From Oxytricha trifallax (lineage: Eukaryota > Ciliophora > Spirotrichea > Sporadotrichida > Oxytrichidae): a stretch of 64,000 nt of DNA. The notes below the pieces were generated by a model. The model did no database searches. It saw nothing but the letters and a program-made list of their open reading frames with translations, and had not been told where the DNA came from. The stretch's first letter is position 1, and each line of letters opens with the position of its first letter. Location: NCBI GenBank assembly GCA_000711775.1, contig ARYC01001216.1, positions 1 through 64,000 on the forward strand, written 5' to 3'. Shown here in pieces: positions 1 to 13,877 of this stretch. Position numbers and translations under genes: made by a program.

Positions 1-1755
1 TTTTTTTATTTGGCATCAAACTTTTCACTCAAATATTTATTGAAGCCAATTATGTGCTTTGAGTTCAATCGATATAGTGTCCAAGAACTTTTGAAAGTCA
101 AGTCACCACATAACCAAAATTTTATTTTCATGCAGATTACATTGCGCTCATTTATTTAAGGTGCATTTAGAGGTACATTCCTGAATAAGATAATTTTTTA
201 TTTGGCATCAAACTTTTCACTCAAATATTTATTGAAGCCAATTATGTGCTTTGAGTTCAACTGATATAGTGTCCAAGAACTTTTAAAAGTCAAGTCACCA
301 CATAATCAAAATTTTATATTCTTGCAGATAAAATTGCGCTCTATCTTTTAAGGTCCATTTAGAGGTACATTCCTGAATAAGATAATTTTTTATTTGGCAT
401 CAAACTTTTCACTCAAATATTTATTCAAGCCAATTATGTGCTTTGAGTGCAATTGATATAGTGTCAAAGAACTTTTGAAAGTCAAGACACCACATAACCA
501 GAATTTTAAATTCTTGCAGATTACATTGCGCTCTATCTTTTAAGGTGCAGTTAGAGGTACATTCCTGAATAAGATAATTTTTTATTTGGCATCAAACCTT
601 TCACTCAAATATTTATTCAAGCCAATTATGTGCTTTGAGTGCAATTGATATAGTGTCAAAGAACTTTTGAAAGTCAAGACACCACATAACCAGAACTTTA
701 TATTCTTACAGATTACATTGCGCTCTATCTTTTAAGGTGCATTTAGAGGTACATTCCTGAATAAGATAATTTTCTATTTGGCATCAAACCTTTCACTCAA
801 ATATTTATTCATGCAAATTGTGTGCTTTGAGAGCAATTGATATAGTGTCAAAAAACTTTTGAAAGTCAAGACACCACATAACCAGAACTTTATATTCTTG
901 CAGATTACATTGCGCTCTATCTTTTAAGGTGCTTTAGAGGTACATTCCTAAATAAGATAATTTTCTATTTGGCATCAAACCTATCACTAAAATATTTATT
1001 CATGCCAATTGTGTGCTTTGAGTGCAATTGATATAGTGTCAAAGAACTTTTGAAAGTCAAGACACCACATAACCAGAACTTTATATTCTTGCAGATTACA
1101 TTGCGCTCTATCTTTTAAGGTGAATTAGAGGTACATTCCTGAATAAGATAATTTTTTATTTGGCATCAAACTTTTCACTCAAATATTTATTGAAGCCAAT
1201 TATGTGCTTTGAGTGAAATTGATATAGTGTCCAAGAACTATTGAAAGTCAAGTCACCACATAACCAGAACTTTATTTTCTTACAGATTACATTGCGCTCT
1301 ATCTTTTAAGGTGCATTTAGAGGTACAGTCCTGAATAAGATAATTTTTTATTTGGCATCAAACTTTTCACTCAAATATTTATTGAAGCCAATTATGTGCT
1401 TTGAGTGAAATTGATATAGTGTCCAAGAACTATTGAAAGTCAAGTCACCACATAACCAGAACTTTATTTTCTTACAGATTACATTGCGCTCTATCATTTA
1501 AGGTGCATTTAGAGGTACATTCCTGAATAAGATAATTTTCTATTTGGCATCAAACTTTTCACTCAAGTATTTATTGATGCCAATTGTATGCTTTGAGTGC
1601 AATTGATATAGTGTCAAAGAACTTTTAAAAGTCAAGTCACCACATAACGAGAACTTTATATTCTTGCAGATTACATTGCGCTCTATCTTTTAAGGTGCAT
1701 TTAGAGGTACATTCCTGAATAAGATAATTTTTTATTTGGCTTCAAACTTTTTACT
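1..1755. repeat. Satellite tandem array, 192-bp unit, about nine copies
   Basis: The motif TTTGGCATCAAAC recurs at about 10, 202 and 394 and onward, so the unit is 192 bp. About nine head-to-tail copies run from the left edge and stop near 1755. Copies differ by scattered substitutions and 1-2 bp indels. Variants such as GAAGCC versus CATGCC after ATATTTATT define sub-families, and the two copies near 1150-1540 are nearly identical to each other. No reading frame is conserved between copies. Such satellites are typical of ciliate germline-limited DNA (inference). The array is truncated by the window edge. Confidence 0.95.
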
Positions 1756-4700
1756 GAATATTTTTCCTTAATATTTTTATTTGTATGTGTATATTTGTTT
1801 TTGTATGAGTTTTTATCACTTTTTTAGAGTTTAATGGGAAGTTTCTTATTTTACTTTTATCATATTTTTTAATTTTTTTATTTAATTAATTAATGTTATA
1901 CTTTTTTATTTATTATAATTAATACCTATGCTGCTATTAAGATTATTTAGTGATTAAATCCATAATACAGTTGAACTAAATTTTAGTAGTTCTTTATAAT
2001 TGGATGTGCGGGGCTAGGTTTTTGGGTTTGGGAGGTGTTATTGGATTGGTTTAGGGTCAATAAATATATATTTTATCTTATTTTTGAGTCGTGTTAACTT
2101 TATTTAAATTCATTATTCTTATCTGAGTTATATGTTCGCATGTATCTCCTAATTTTAATATAGATTAAGTAATGCTTGAATATTAATTAATATGTAATTC
2201 GATTAAGATAATTTGTAAAACTTATTTTATTATGCTTTATAATAAGACTTTAAAAAATACAATTAAAGTATTGAAAATATTAATTCCTAATGTTTAAATA
2301 TGGGGTCTCTAATTAATTAAAAATGTGGTAAAAGATAATTTTTTTAATTTAGAAATAATAATAATATTATTGAATTCCTTAGAATTTAATTAATTTGTAT
2401 ATTATAATCTAAATATTAAAAATACATAAGAATATCACATTAAATGAATATTTAACTAGAAATTATTTTTTTTAAAATAACACACTAATATTAGTATTTT
2501 AATTATAAAATCAAAATGTATTTCCTTATATTAATTTCGTTCTTATATATTCCTGAAATAATTAGATTTTAGCTATATTAAATAAATCAAATGATAAAAA
2601 TTAATTTTCTGATAAATTCTAGTATATTTAGTTTGTTAAATTATAATTCTCTAAGAAATGGGTTGAAAATTGTTTTTAAAAATAGAAATTTTGTAATAAA
2701 AAATTAGTGCATTCGATGATAATCTTCTCTTAATTTTTCTATATTCCTTTTATTATTTAGTTTTAAAACAAGCTGTTTTCACAAAATGACAAATAAAGTA
2801 AGGTGATTGAAATGAATAATTATTTCAAAGAAAAGTTAAATTCCAAAATATTCAACTTATTATATAATTAATTTTAGACTAATTAATAATTATTTATAAA
2901 GTAAAATAAAAACAATAGAAACGAAAATTTTTAAAAGTTGCAGAATAACATACTACTCATATTAAAGTTTCTTTGACATAATTTGGAAAATATCTCTCCA
3001 ATTAAAACATTAAAGTAATTATGCAAACAAGTTAATATCATACAAGTGAACAAAATTTTGAAGATTTCAAATTTAAAAACAATTAATTCCCAAACATTTT
3101 GAATATATCGTTTATGCTGGAGATATCAAATTGTATCAGAATTAAAATTAGTAAACTTGATTATGTGTTTAGTAGAACAAAGTTTTTTGATTTATTTAAT
3201 TAATTAATAAATAATATCATTTTTGCAAAGTTTAATCAATATAATTTGTGAAATGCACAATTTATTAGACTTTTGAATGCAAATCGAACGAGTTCAGTGA
3301 AGAATTATTCCTAGAACTAAAAAATGAAGTAAAATATAAAATGAGTCTCAAACACCCTTATATTTTATTTGAGCCAGTGACATTTAATGGGTACTTATAG
3401 CTCTTTGATTGTGATATTAATGATCCAATATTTACATGTAGATTTAAAAATGCATGAGGAGTTATTTTTAACAAAACATGTTCAAAAGAATTCAAATGGT
3501 TTGGATATATATTCTAAAACTTATATTATATTTATCAGTTTGACAGAAAATATTCTTCATTGGACAATGAATTACTTAATTCACTTTAAGTTAAAATGTA
3601 ATAATTTTTCAAAAGTTTATAGTTGTAAAAGGAAATTGATGAGACTCATACAAATTTACATTAATATAGATATGGATTTCTTTATTTTTGAATAGATGTT
3701 GATTTAAAGAAAAAATTTAATATTTAGAATTACAAAGACATATAGGTAAATTTTATATTTGAAGAATATGTTACTTCATCAAAGTAAATGGATTATATAC
3801 AAAGATAGAATTAAAGTAATGACTTTTAAATATGGATGTAAAACTTCTACATTAATTTGAGATTACTCAATACATCAGGGTTATACAATATATTAATCAC
3901 AAAGTGAAAAGAGCTACTCTGGTAATGGAATTAATAAAACTAGAATGGAACATATTATTAAAGAAGAAAATCTTGATTGAAATAGTTTTTATTACAAAAT
4001 ATTATTTCTTGAATCAGGAGAGTATAAAAATGCTTAAAAATAATAAACAGAAGGAGATTATAAATTAACAATCTATATTTTAACGATATTAAACCTATTG
4101 ATAATGAAATTATTTTTATAAGTTTATTTAATAATTAATTAATAAAAACATTATTGACAAACTTTGAAGATTTATAATTTTATATATGAATATATATTAC
4201 ATAACTTAAAGTGTTCATTTGATTAGAATTAGTATTGATAAATCAATAAGGATATTATAGAGAGAAAATTTGAATATTTAAGGAAGTTATTACTAATATT
4301 ACAATAAATATCAATTTTAATTGACGGGTAAGTCTAAAAATTAATTTTTGTGATAGCTCGTAAAAATAAATAAACTTTCATTTTAAGTTATTCAATTACT
4401 ATATAAATTTATGTCTTTCATTTTGAACTTAGTAATTATTTATCCAATATGATTAGTGAAAACATTTATTTATAATTATTTTTATTGGTTCATTAACAAG
4501 TTATAATAGTTTCAACTTTTATTTATTTATTAGCAATACTTTTTATTTAAAACATAGGTTCATTTTTTTAAATAAAATTTTTATTCACATTTTCATAATT
4601 AGCAATAAACATTACTTTAAACTAGTAATTTTATTTAGGTTATATTTGTATATTTCTTATTATTTATTCATTCTTTGAGTAATGTGAGTAACTTCTCTTA

Positions 4701-6734
4701 TGTTATAAGCTAATTAAAATTATTAATAAAAATTAGAAAAAATAAATCTAATCTAGTTGACTTGAGCATCATTTTTAAATAAATTAAATAGAACTATTCT
4801 AAAAGTCAAATGAAACAATGATTACGAATCATTTCCTCCATTCGACTAAGACTTTTTAAATTATAAAAATAAAAACAAAATATCTGAAAAAATATATTCT
4901 ATTGTTAAATTAATTATGAATTTTATTTGTTGTAGGATGAGTCATGTAAGCGATATTTATAATACTATATTTTCAATTGGATTGTGTATTAAATATAAAC
5001 TCCTAGTAAAATGAAAAATTATATTATTATGTAAATATTAAATAAAATTAGGAAGGATGTTCGTTTAGAAGGTGGGTGCGTTAAAATATTTTTTTATATT
5101 TTAAGAATTGATTGGAAGGAACTTAGAATTTTATCGGCATAGTGTATTAGATTACATATAATTGAAAAATTTATGTTCATAGGCAATAAGATATTTAAAT
5201 AAATTATTACAGATATATAACCGTTCTCAACCTATTCACTAAAACGAATTTTACATTATAATAATAATAATTATACTTTACATATTAGAGAATTTAAAAT
5301 ATAAAGAAATTTCAAGTTAGATTTTATTTAAATTATTTAAATATTAATTCCGAATTTTAAAATAAAATATGTCTTTATTAAAGTCATTTTTTGTATTTAT
5401 TTGTAATCCGGTGACCCTTTCACAAATTCATAACTCTGTAAATTGATTTTTTATTATAGGAATTATAATATGCTTTTCTCTTTTTATATAATTATATTAT
5501 TGTTTAAATTGGTTTAAAGTCCTCAGGATCTTATAGAATTCTTAGCTTAGTTACTATTTCATAACATTATTATGTGAATCTATTTTGGGCACATAGTTCT
5601 TATAAGTTGTGTAAATTCGATAATTATTTTCTCTGCCTTATTCAGTTTACTTAAAACAGTAATCCTTTTTTACAAATATTATTCGACAGAGGTGCCGTAT
5701 TGTTTTCAGAAGATATGTTACAATTCGAAGGTACTTTATTTATATCATATGTTTATTATTAAGAATTCTGAATTTTATAATATTATTTAATCATAATTTT
5801 GATTTATCTGATAGATAATAAAGTAGAGAAATATTTCTATTAATTTCTAAATTATTCATTTATTTTTGAATAAATATTCATAAACCAAATCTATCACTAA
5901 ACAAATTCAAATTTAAGATTAATAATATTTTAAAAACTAAATGATTTAAGTAAAAAGATTATTTTAATATTATAGAATTATCTGAAATATAGGGGAGAAA
6001 TCTCAATTAAAAACTTGAGATCATTTGAATAAATTGTAGAGAGTTATGCAATTTTTAATAAGCCATGCTAGCGACATAAACTTTACTTATTAAAAATTTA
6101 AAAAGTATTAAAAAATCGATTACATTCTTGAAATTTCAAAAAAAATGATAATAGAAATTAAAAAGGTAAATACTTTGAAATTATTTTCAAAGTTAAATGA
6201 ATAAAATATCTTGGAAAAATTAAATGTATAAGAATTATTGTTTGCCAGCAAATAATTTTAATATTTTAAATTATAAAACTGTAATATATGTATTATATTT
6301 AGCAAAAACTCATTTAATAATTATCAAACTAAGCAATGAGACACTATTTTTTTAGAAACTCCATAATATCCTCTTTTACAATTCTAATTCAGACCCAGAC
6401 TTATATTTTAGGAAATTAATTATTAAAGAAAAAGTAAACTAACTTATGCTATATTATATTATGTTTTATCAACTATGAAATTATAAAAAAATCGAATTAA
6501 ATGGCCATTAAATATTTTAGACTATGATAAAATGACTCAATAATTATAAAATTTGAATTTATACTTTACTTTATTATAATTAGAGAATAAATTAAATTTA
6601 AAGATACTATTTAATATTAAAATATTCATAATCGATAATTGTAACATTTAATATAAATCTCTTATTTCTTTTCCCTTTCTATAAGCGATTAATTACAATG
6701 AATGAATTTATAAATTATTACTATTATTACTACT
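1756..6734. other. Gene-poor AT-rich stretch, probably germline-limited
   Basis: Both strands were read with TAA/TAG as glutamine. I saw only short low-complexity frames rich in I, N, K, F and Y codons and no family I recognise. The longest frame, 3387-3695 plus (102 aa), has the composition of random AT-rich DNA. No tandem repeat, tRNA-like fold or telomeric repeat was seen. It lies between satellite and the first MAC-destined locus, which fits eliminated DNA. Confidence 0.6.
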
Positions 6735-7185
6735 ACTAATGATGGACCTTGGAGATACTACATTAATAGGCACTGATAGAGTAGAAGGCGAGGGACATGG
6801 CCCCAAGACCAAGTTAGCTGTTAGTTCCTAAGAGCCTAGTTTTCAATCATTAGATGGTGACTATAAAAACAAAAGAAGCTTGTGAGGTTATGTGCATTGA
6901 TAACGAAGATCTTTACGATATCTATCTACTTCAGAAACTAAAATTCTCACTCCAACCTATGTTGATCTTAACCACTTGATCTCAGCTGGTACCTAAACTT
7001 TACCTACTGCTTCAGATTCCCAGGTTAATTGAATTCAGATCTCAAAAAAATAAAAACGGGAATTTATAGCTACCACCGCACTACTAGAGGCAGGGGAGCT
7101 GCCCCCACAATAAATTCCGAATGGCAGTAAGGGACCTGAGGCTGGCAGCCATAGTCTAGTAGGCCCATAGACATAAGATATTCTA
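6735..7185. other. GC-richer island of unknown nature with inverted flanks
   Basis: About 450 bp with far higher GC than its surroundings. It contains a GGGG-AGCTG-CCCC hairpin near 7090-7105 and blocks such as GGACCTGAGGCTGGCAGCC. The island is bracketed by TTACTATTATTACTACTACT on the left (about 6719) and the approximate reverse complement AGTAGTAATAATAGTAA on the right (about 7230), which could be terminal inverted repeats. The longest ciliate-code frame (from ATG 6742) is only about 47 codons. I do not recognise it. It could be a structured RNA, a degenerate transposon or an isolated MDS. Confidence 0.4.
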
Positions 7186-10100
7186 AACCAAATCAACTAA
7201 TCAAAGGTTTAAACAAACATATTTAATAGTAGTAATAATAGTAATTATGATTATATATATTATAAAATAATAGATTATTAAAATCAATCTCTACTATTTA
7301 TTTCTCCTTTCAGTTAAAATCTAATATAATTCAATTATATTTATCATAATGGAATAGATTTAGATTTTAATAACTTTGACTAGAAAACACATAAAAATAA
7401 ATAATTAAAGCTAGAACTGATTATAATAGATAATGTAGGTTTATGACAGAATGCCTCTTCCTTGAAATAATGTCAATAATGTTAATTTCAAGAAATTTAA
7501 ATTATTAATTAAAGGAGTCTCGACATCAGTTTATATCTCTTTGGGAAAAATAAACATTGTCAAAAATATAAAATTGAGAATTATTTAATAATCAAGAGCT
7601 TTCTAGATGAAATTTGGAACGATTAAATAAACATTACTTTATTATTAATAATAGCAGAAAAATTATTAAAAATTAAATAAATTTTGTAGCTTTTTAGCAA
7701 GATTAAAGGACTTTAGTTACTAGAAATAAAAATCTTGACTTGATATTCTTAATGAAGTAGAAATATTAATTAATGAAAATTAGAGCTATCAATAATGGGA
7801 TTACTATCAACTGTAGACGCAATTAATGAAATGGAAAGAGTGCATTTAGATATTGTAAACCATAAAATATCAATATTCAAAATAATCCAGATTTCCAAAT
7901 ATATATATATATTGGAAATTATTTTATTTATTAAGTTTGTTGATTTCTGAGAATATTTAATAATTCGAATTATCATTAAATTCGATCTAATTGCTACAAA
8001 AAAATTGTGCAAATTGTTACAGGAGTTTGATTCATATAAATCGTATTTCAGGCTGCACGGTTAGAATAGAATGTTTAAAATTCTAATATCGAAAAAGGCC
8101 TGAAATTGCTCTAACTTTGTTACATTAAGCTGGCCTTGACTACCATTAATTTAGTATGATTCTAGTGAATATTTCAAGGAATTTTAAATTTATTTTAATA
8201 AATGAAATGCTGGATGCACAAGTGGCAATACTCATATAATTATTAGTGACCCTTTAAAAATAAAACAAAAATTTTCAAAACGCAAACATATTAGATCCTG
8301 ATTATTTCTTCCATAGAATTGCTTATTATTTGGTTATTATGACTACACTCATTTTTAGTTTTTATTTGCCAACAGATCGCTTAAGATTTTTAATTGGTTT
8401 CGTAGCTTTATGTAATTTTTGCTCATTATTTGATTATATTAATTATTCACATTAAAATTTATTCTTTTCCTAAGCTTTTCTCTAAATATTTTTAGAAAAA
8501 ATTTCTAGCAAGGCTCCATATCTTATTTTTTACTTAATTAATTTATCTGCATTACTATGAAAAAATTGTTAAGAGCTTTTATATTTGTTTTATTCTTGAA
8601 AAGAAGCTAAGTAATTTATTTTTTAAGCATTTTAAAGACATAAATTACTAGAATTTAGACAATAAAACATTTTTTCACTCTGATTGACCCATAATGCCTC
8701 TTCTATTTTGTGTTATTTTTCTTTTAAATTTAAATTACTTGACCTTCTCGGCTAAGGTTTTGATTGATGTCTCTAGTTGAAAAATCTTCCTGAGGATACA
8801 TTGAGAAATTAGAATGCATTCGTAAGTAATCAAAATAAATTTTATATCCATTTTTAGTACTTTTTTCTTGTAAATATTTTATAAAACCTTCTATTTACTC
8901 ATAAGATTAAAATAAAAATATAATATAACTATAATAATTCTTTGGAAATATCTCCTCTCTCAATCTTTAAATGATTTGGATAGTTATAAATACTTCCTAG
9001 AATTAATCCATTGATTACTCTTCTTCAAATCTGCATGTACCTAAGCTCTTTAGCACTAATTATTTCATAACCTTGGATAGCATTATATTTTCTTGAGTTT
9101 TATTATTGTGAAAACAACCTATATTATGAAGTTAGAGAATTTAAAATAAAAGTTCCATTGATAAATATCTTTTTTACTTGCGAATAATATATTTATTAAA
9201 AAATTTCTAAAATTTATTATTAGTTTTATATTTTTACTGCAATATGAAACTATGATTACACTAACATAATGAACTGAGATAAATACTATTTATTGGCTTT
9301 CTAAAACTATTGTAAATATGAAATAGAGGTTTAATATTTATTTTGATTATTTTAATTGTTTGTAAGGAACTATACTGGTAACACAACTTGTGTAATATCT
9401 TGAAACTATTTTTAAATTATTGAAGTTCAATCTAAGATTTTAACTATCAATTCATAATCCTGTTTAAAGTCACATCGCAACTAACTTTAAACAATTCTAT
9501 TCAAATAAAGATTTTAAGTCTGCTAATTCAATGAAATCTACCTTATTTTTCTTGGAAAATGGTTCTTTAAAGTTTTTCCAAAATTATTTATTTTATCTAT
9601 TTTTGAAGGATTTTTAAAGTTTTTATAAATTAGATACTTGAATTAAGTATCAGTAATAAAAAGAGATCTTCTTAATTTTAAATTATCAATTTTCCTTATC
9701 ATCGTGCGCTAGTCCGTAATGTTTTTTCATTTTATAAGAGGTATTATCAAGATATTATCAAATACGCTTTAATAAAATCCATATAGTAATTTGTATCTTC
9801 TGTATATATCAAATTTGACAATAATATTTATAGAACAAGTACAGATTTACCCTCACAGTTGTTTTTTGGTAGAAATAGATTAATTTTGGAAATAATGAAA
9901 ATATAAATGTCATCAAATTAATCAATGATAGTTAGTATTTGAGTAATTATAATCGCGTTTTCTCATCGCATAATTTAGGACATTTTGTAAATAAGTTAAA
10001 ACTATTTTATAATTATCAACTTCAAATCAGTTGTAATATATTTCACATTTTTATTCCCAATCTTTTGTATTTTATCAATATTAATTCACTCATCATTTAT

Positions 10101-11150
10101 GACTCTACTTTTATAAAAATGGTTATTTGAATTACTTTGACTAACATTGAGTAAAATTATAAATATCTACCAGATATTAGAAATTAATTAAATCATTAAA
10201 TTATTTAATTAATAATATAATTTAATGATTTGATTAATTTCAAATGTCTGGTAGACATTTATAATTTTACTCAATGTATAATTTTAATTCTATTGAAAAA
10301 CCTTTTTCCTCTCAATTTATTAAGTTATTACAAAATGTCTATACAAATCTCGTAAATTAAATAAGTTTAGAAATAAAATTCAAATGTTTATAATATTCTT
10401 ATTAGTCCTTTTTTACGCTGAATTCATTTATCAATGGATGAATAAACAATTTAGAAATTAAAAAGTAATAAAACGATTAATTTATATTATAGAAATGAAC
10501 TTTTCGTCGAAAAATTATATTATTACTCTAATTTTAAAATCATCATATTCTTTATCCTTTCTGCTTCAAATTCTGAATGAGTTAAAAATAAATTTATTAT
10601 TTTAAATTTATATGTTTCTTTACAAAGGTGTCTGTTTCCATGAGAGCAAAATAAACATATTTATGACAGCAAAAATCATAAATAATAAAAAAATATTTTA
10701 TGATAACTTAGCAAATAGAAGTCTAATAATGTACATAATGATCGCTAATATAAATGTATTGTTTGAAAATTTCAAACAATAAATTCTATAAATATATATT
10801 ACAATTTTTAACATTTTTGATATTTTGAGATTTCATTATAAATAATTCATGGATATTAATGTACAATTAGACTACAAAAAGACATGGTAATTAATGACTA
10901 TTTTAAGATTAGGATTAATAGCAAAGAGTAACTTGATATCCAGGAAAAAAATTTAATGAATAAATTATCAAATAATAAAATATGATTAATCGCAAAGATT
11001 GTTATAATTATGAAAAATTTATTGTTTCTTAAGAGATAAAAGAAAATACCTTAATAAACTCGTTTAATAATTATTAGAGGTCTATTTAAACAGTTATAAT
11101 AAGTTATTTGATTATTATATTTAATTTAAATTGTCTTTAAATTTTGATAT
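7186..11150. other. Gene-poor AT-rich stretch with one palindrome
   Basis: As in the stretch to its left, no reading frame with coding character was found on either strand. Frames at 7770-8012 minus and 9939-10130 plus are short and dominated by I, N, S and F. The only structure noted is the palindrome at 10144-10276. Confidence 0.55.
10144..10276. repeat. 133-bp near-perfect palindrome (MITE-like)
   Basis: The left arm begins ACATTGAGTAAAATTATAAA and the right arm ends with its near reverse complement TTATAATTTTACTCAATGT. The arms carry a CTACCAGA...TCTGGTAG core. They pair over about 60 bp each around an AT-rich centre near 10210. The termini TTGAGTAAAA resemble those of the palindrome at 20912-21140. 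No open frame spans it. It could be a non-autonomous foldback element. Confidence 0.75.
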
Positions 11151-11159
11151 ATATTTTTT

Positions 11160-13877
11160 TACCTCTTCCCATAATTTTAATCCCCTCCCTTTACAGCACT
11201 CCTTGATTTCTCTACTCTACCCACCTCTCTGCTTGGATCAATGACTCCACTCTTATACTCCTTAACTACCTCTTTGGCCAATCCTTGATAATCTTCATTA
11301 GCCTGTACTTTATAGAAATACAGCATCTTGATGTTCGCTGCTTCATCAGTACTATCGAATTCTCTCAATATTTTATATGTTCTATTTAGATTGTTCAAAC
11401 GCATGTCCTCTTACAACATGTTCATGTTTATCTTCTTTTACAGTTTCACACCACCATCACGAATTAGCTGTTCTTTGTTATCGTTGTTTATTGGAAGATG
11501 GTCGTTCTCTAGGTAGTAACAAGCTGATATCACATTTTTTAATTTTTATTTGTTCTGGTTTAAATTAAAAAATAAGCATTAACTGGATCCAAATATTTAT
11601 TAAAATATTTAGGTTTGACTATTCTTTGATGAGTCTTTCATGATACTACTATAATATTCTCAGAAATAATAAGATATATTTATTTCTTTTTAATTGTAAT
11701 TGAGATACTTTTCAATCTAAGCTCGATAATTCTAATCATGTAAAGAGGGTGTTGCTTCAAGAAAGCTCTCGTTATATCTTTGAAACGTACTGTCTAATTT
11801 CTCATCTACACTCTGAGCCATTCGTTTTGTTAAGCTTTTAATTGGAATACTTTGATTTTAATTCTACTTTAATTTTGATTGGCCATTTAAATAAATTTAA
11901 ATATCACAATTTATTGATTATAAATTATAATTATTACCCATTCGAGTTGTTAATGAATTGAGCTTTATTTACAGTTCTTTAAGTGCTGAATGGCTCTCTC
12001 CAGCTGTTTAATGATAAATTCTTCAATATCTCTAATTCACTTAAATTGAAAGATTATTAAACAAATAAATAACCTTGCCATTGGAGAAGTTGCCTATCGT
12101 TCTTAATTATATTGTTAACTGTGTCTTTACACTTTAAATAAGACCTTACTATTTGGAGTATCTTTTACTGTTTCTAATGTACTTCTATTAAACGGCTATT
12201 CTACACTTCCATATTTTTAAATTAATAAGTAATAATAAAACTGTACATATCTGTATTTGAAGAAATGGCTCTTTGCATTAGATTTTATTTCAGGACTCTG
12301 ATCGTTTAACAATATTTTCTCACGGTAATCCTAGGTCTCGTTCATTGTCTTGAATAAATCATCTATTTCTTCAATAGGTTAATCTAAATTTATAGAAGGC
12401 ATTGAAGCCTTTTGGTTTGAAGATATTATTGGGGGCCGATTTTAATTTTTTAGACCCAAGGAAGAATGCCGTTTTTGCGAGAAATCTAGCTTTAAATTTT
12501 ATCTTTAAGTATTCTCTGATATTTTTAAGTTTTAAATTTGTGACATCATAGGGTCGAATTAAAACTGAGCAGATTAAATGAATTTTTCGTTACTATTATT
12601 TAATGCACTAAAATTCCCCGTTTTATTGTTAAAAATCTAGTCCATTGATGAATTCAATCCTCTGACTTTCACTTAATAATTATTATATAAATAATCACAG
12701 CTTAAGATTGAATTTTAGATCTTAATTAATCCCTTTGTTACATCTAACTGGTCTTAGGTATAGACGATATTTTGCTCATTGTAGTTTTAAGATCCTCATT
12801 TTAATGACTGCCACTTTCACTAAATTCTTATCCAAGCATTTTCTTTAATCTCACACTTTCCCAAAAATTACTAACTTTTTAATTTTCTTTCTACACAGCT
12901 TTGTGCTGTTTTTGCATTTGCAATTCTAATTCAAGTTCTTGACTGATCTTCTTTATTTGATTCTTTCTCTAAATCTCTTTTTAATCTCCAAGAAGAATCT
13001 TCTCAAAGAAATTTCCTTCTTTATATTTCTAAAAAGTTCGATAGTCTTCTTGACATCTGAGCATTACTTTCTCGTGATTAGTCAATTGAGTCTCGTTGAT
13101 TATTTTAATTTTATATTGTTTTATTAAACTATTTATTTAGCTTTTTTCTTTGGCCATTTCTTAAATGCGTTTCTCCTCATTTTATATTTTCTAGATTCTT
13201 GCTTTCTTTTTCTCATAATCCTCAACTTTTTCTAGAGCTGTTTTTGGATCAAAATTATCAGGCCCTGAATGAAAATACTCTTCTATTTTTTACAAGTCAG
13301 TTTGCAATTTTGAATTAGAATAGCCATAGATAGAATCATAAGCCTCTTGAAATTATTTCTGAGCTTCCCTTGGATCAGATAATAACTTTTATTTTAGATG
13401 TAAAACTTCCTTGAGTCTTTCCACTTTTTAAGCAAAAAGAGCTTTTTATTCTTTACGCTCACGTTCTTTTCTCACTCGAATTTTAAATGGCTCACTTGGA
13501 TCATATTTCAATTTTTATATTTAGAATTCAAAATTTGTTCCACCTGGGGTTTATGCATTTTTCACTGAATTAAAGCCACTTCTTTGTTTAAAATAAACAA
13601 ATATAAATAATTAGTCACTTAGATCACTCTGATTAGGGCTATTTTGATTATTAGCTAACATTAACCTATTTTATCTTTTCTGATTTTCTTTTATATCCTT
13701 TTGCCTGTTTCTCTCTATATCAATTAGACTATCGAGGACTTAATACTCTCCTTATTTGTTCAAAGTGTCAATCAGTCTTGCTTTTGAAGCTGATGAAGAA
13801 AACTTAAGGTTTAGTGTTGGCACCAATAAATCATTTTACGTTTTAATTGGAAGTACAGGAGGAACAAATTAATGGGT
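11160..13877 (-). CDS. Coiled-coil protein, unknown function, split by IESs
   Basis: On the minus strand, with TAA/TAG read as Q, a charged helical protein can be followed from 13,877 down to about 11,160. It opens with FVPPVLPIKTQNDLLVPTLN, then a long K/E/Q-rich helix (for example KIRVRKERERKEQKALFAQK), then an N/S/Q-rich tail and a terminal block ILREFDSTDEAANIKMLYFY. At least five IESs break the frame, and removing each restores it. The coding start is not visible: upstream of 13,877 is an in-frame TGA with no ATG or splice acceptor, so the first coding segment lies elsewhere or behind another IES. The stop is not settled, because composition becomes non-coding below about 11,160. Coiled-coil structural or ciliary proteins look like this, but I do not recognise the family. 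Confidence 0.7.
11642..11703. other. Candidate IES, pointer GATACT, 62 bp
   Basis: GATACT occurs at 11642-11647 and 11704-11709. Removing one copy plus the AT-rich interval joins IEKY to HERLIKEQSN in the minus-strand coiled-coil gene and avoids an in-frame TGA. Confidence 0.5.
11883..11937. other. Candidate IES, pointer CCATT, 55 bp
   Basis: CCATT is repeated at 11883 and 11938. The interval contains an in-frame TGA for the minus-strand gene. Its removal joins FINNSNG to QSKLKQNQ in one frame. Confidence 0.65.
12040..12073. other. Candidate IES, pointer CTT, 34 bp
   Basis: CTT at 12040 and 12074 (AAG on the coding strand). The 34-bp interval shifts frame. Removal joins SPMA to SELEILKNLS. 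Confidence 0.55.
12210..12245. other. Candidate in-frame IES, pointer CATAT, 36 bp
   Basis: CATAT at 12210 and 12246. The interval is in frame but encodes a low-complexity tyrosine run unlike its flanks. Removal gives FFKYRYGSVEQPF. Confidence 0.5.
12672..12700. other. Candidate IES, pointer CTTAA, 29 bp
   Basis: CTTAA at 12672 and 12701 bounds a purely A/T-rich 29-bp interval with an in-frame TGA for the minus-strand gene. Removal joins SKIQSQ to VKVRGLNSSM. Confidence 0.65.

Noticed and set aside
3387..3695. 102-aa plus-strand frame in the gene desert
   Set aside because: AT-driven composition, no motifs and no flanking coding signal. A transposon relic cannot be excluded but is unsupported.
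11328..11568. Two overlapping plus-strand frames
   Set aside because: They overlap the minus-strand coding end ILREFDSTDEAANIKMLYFY and have no independent support.
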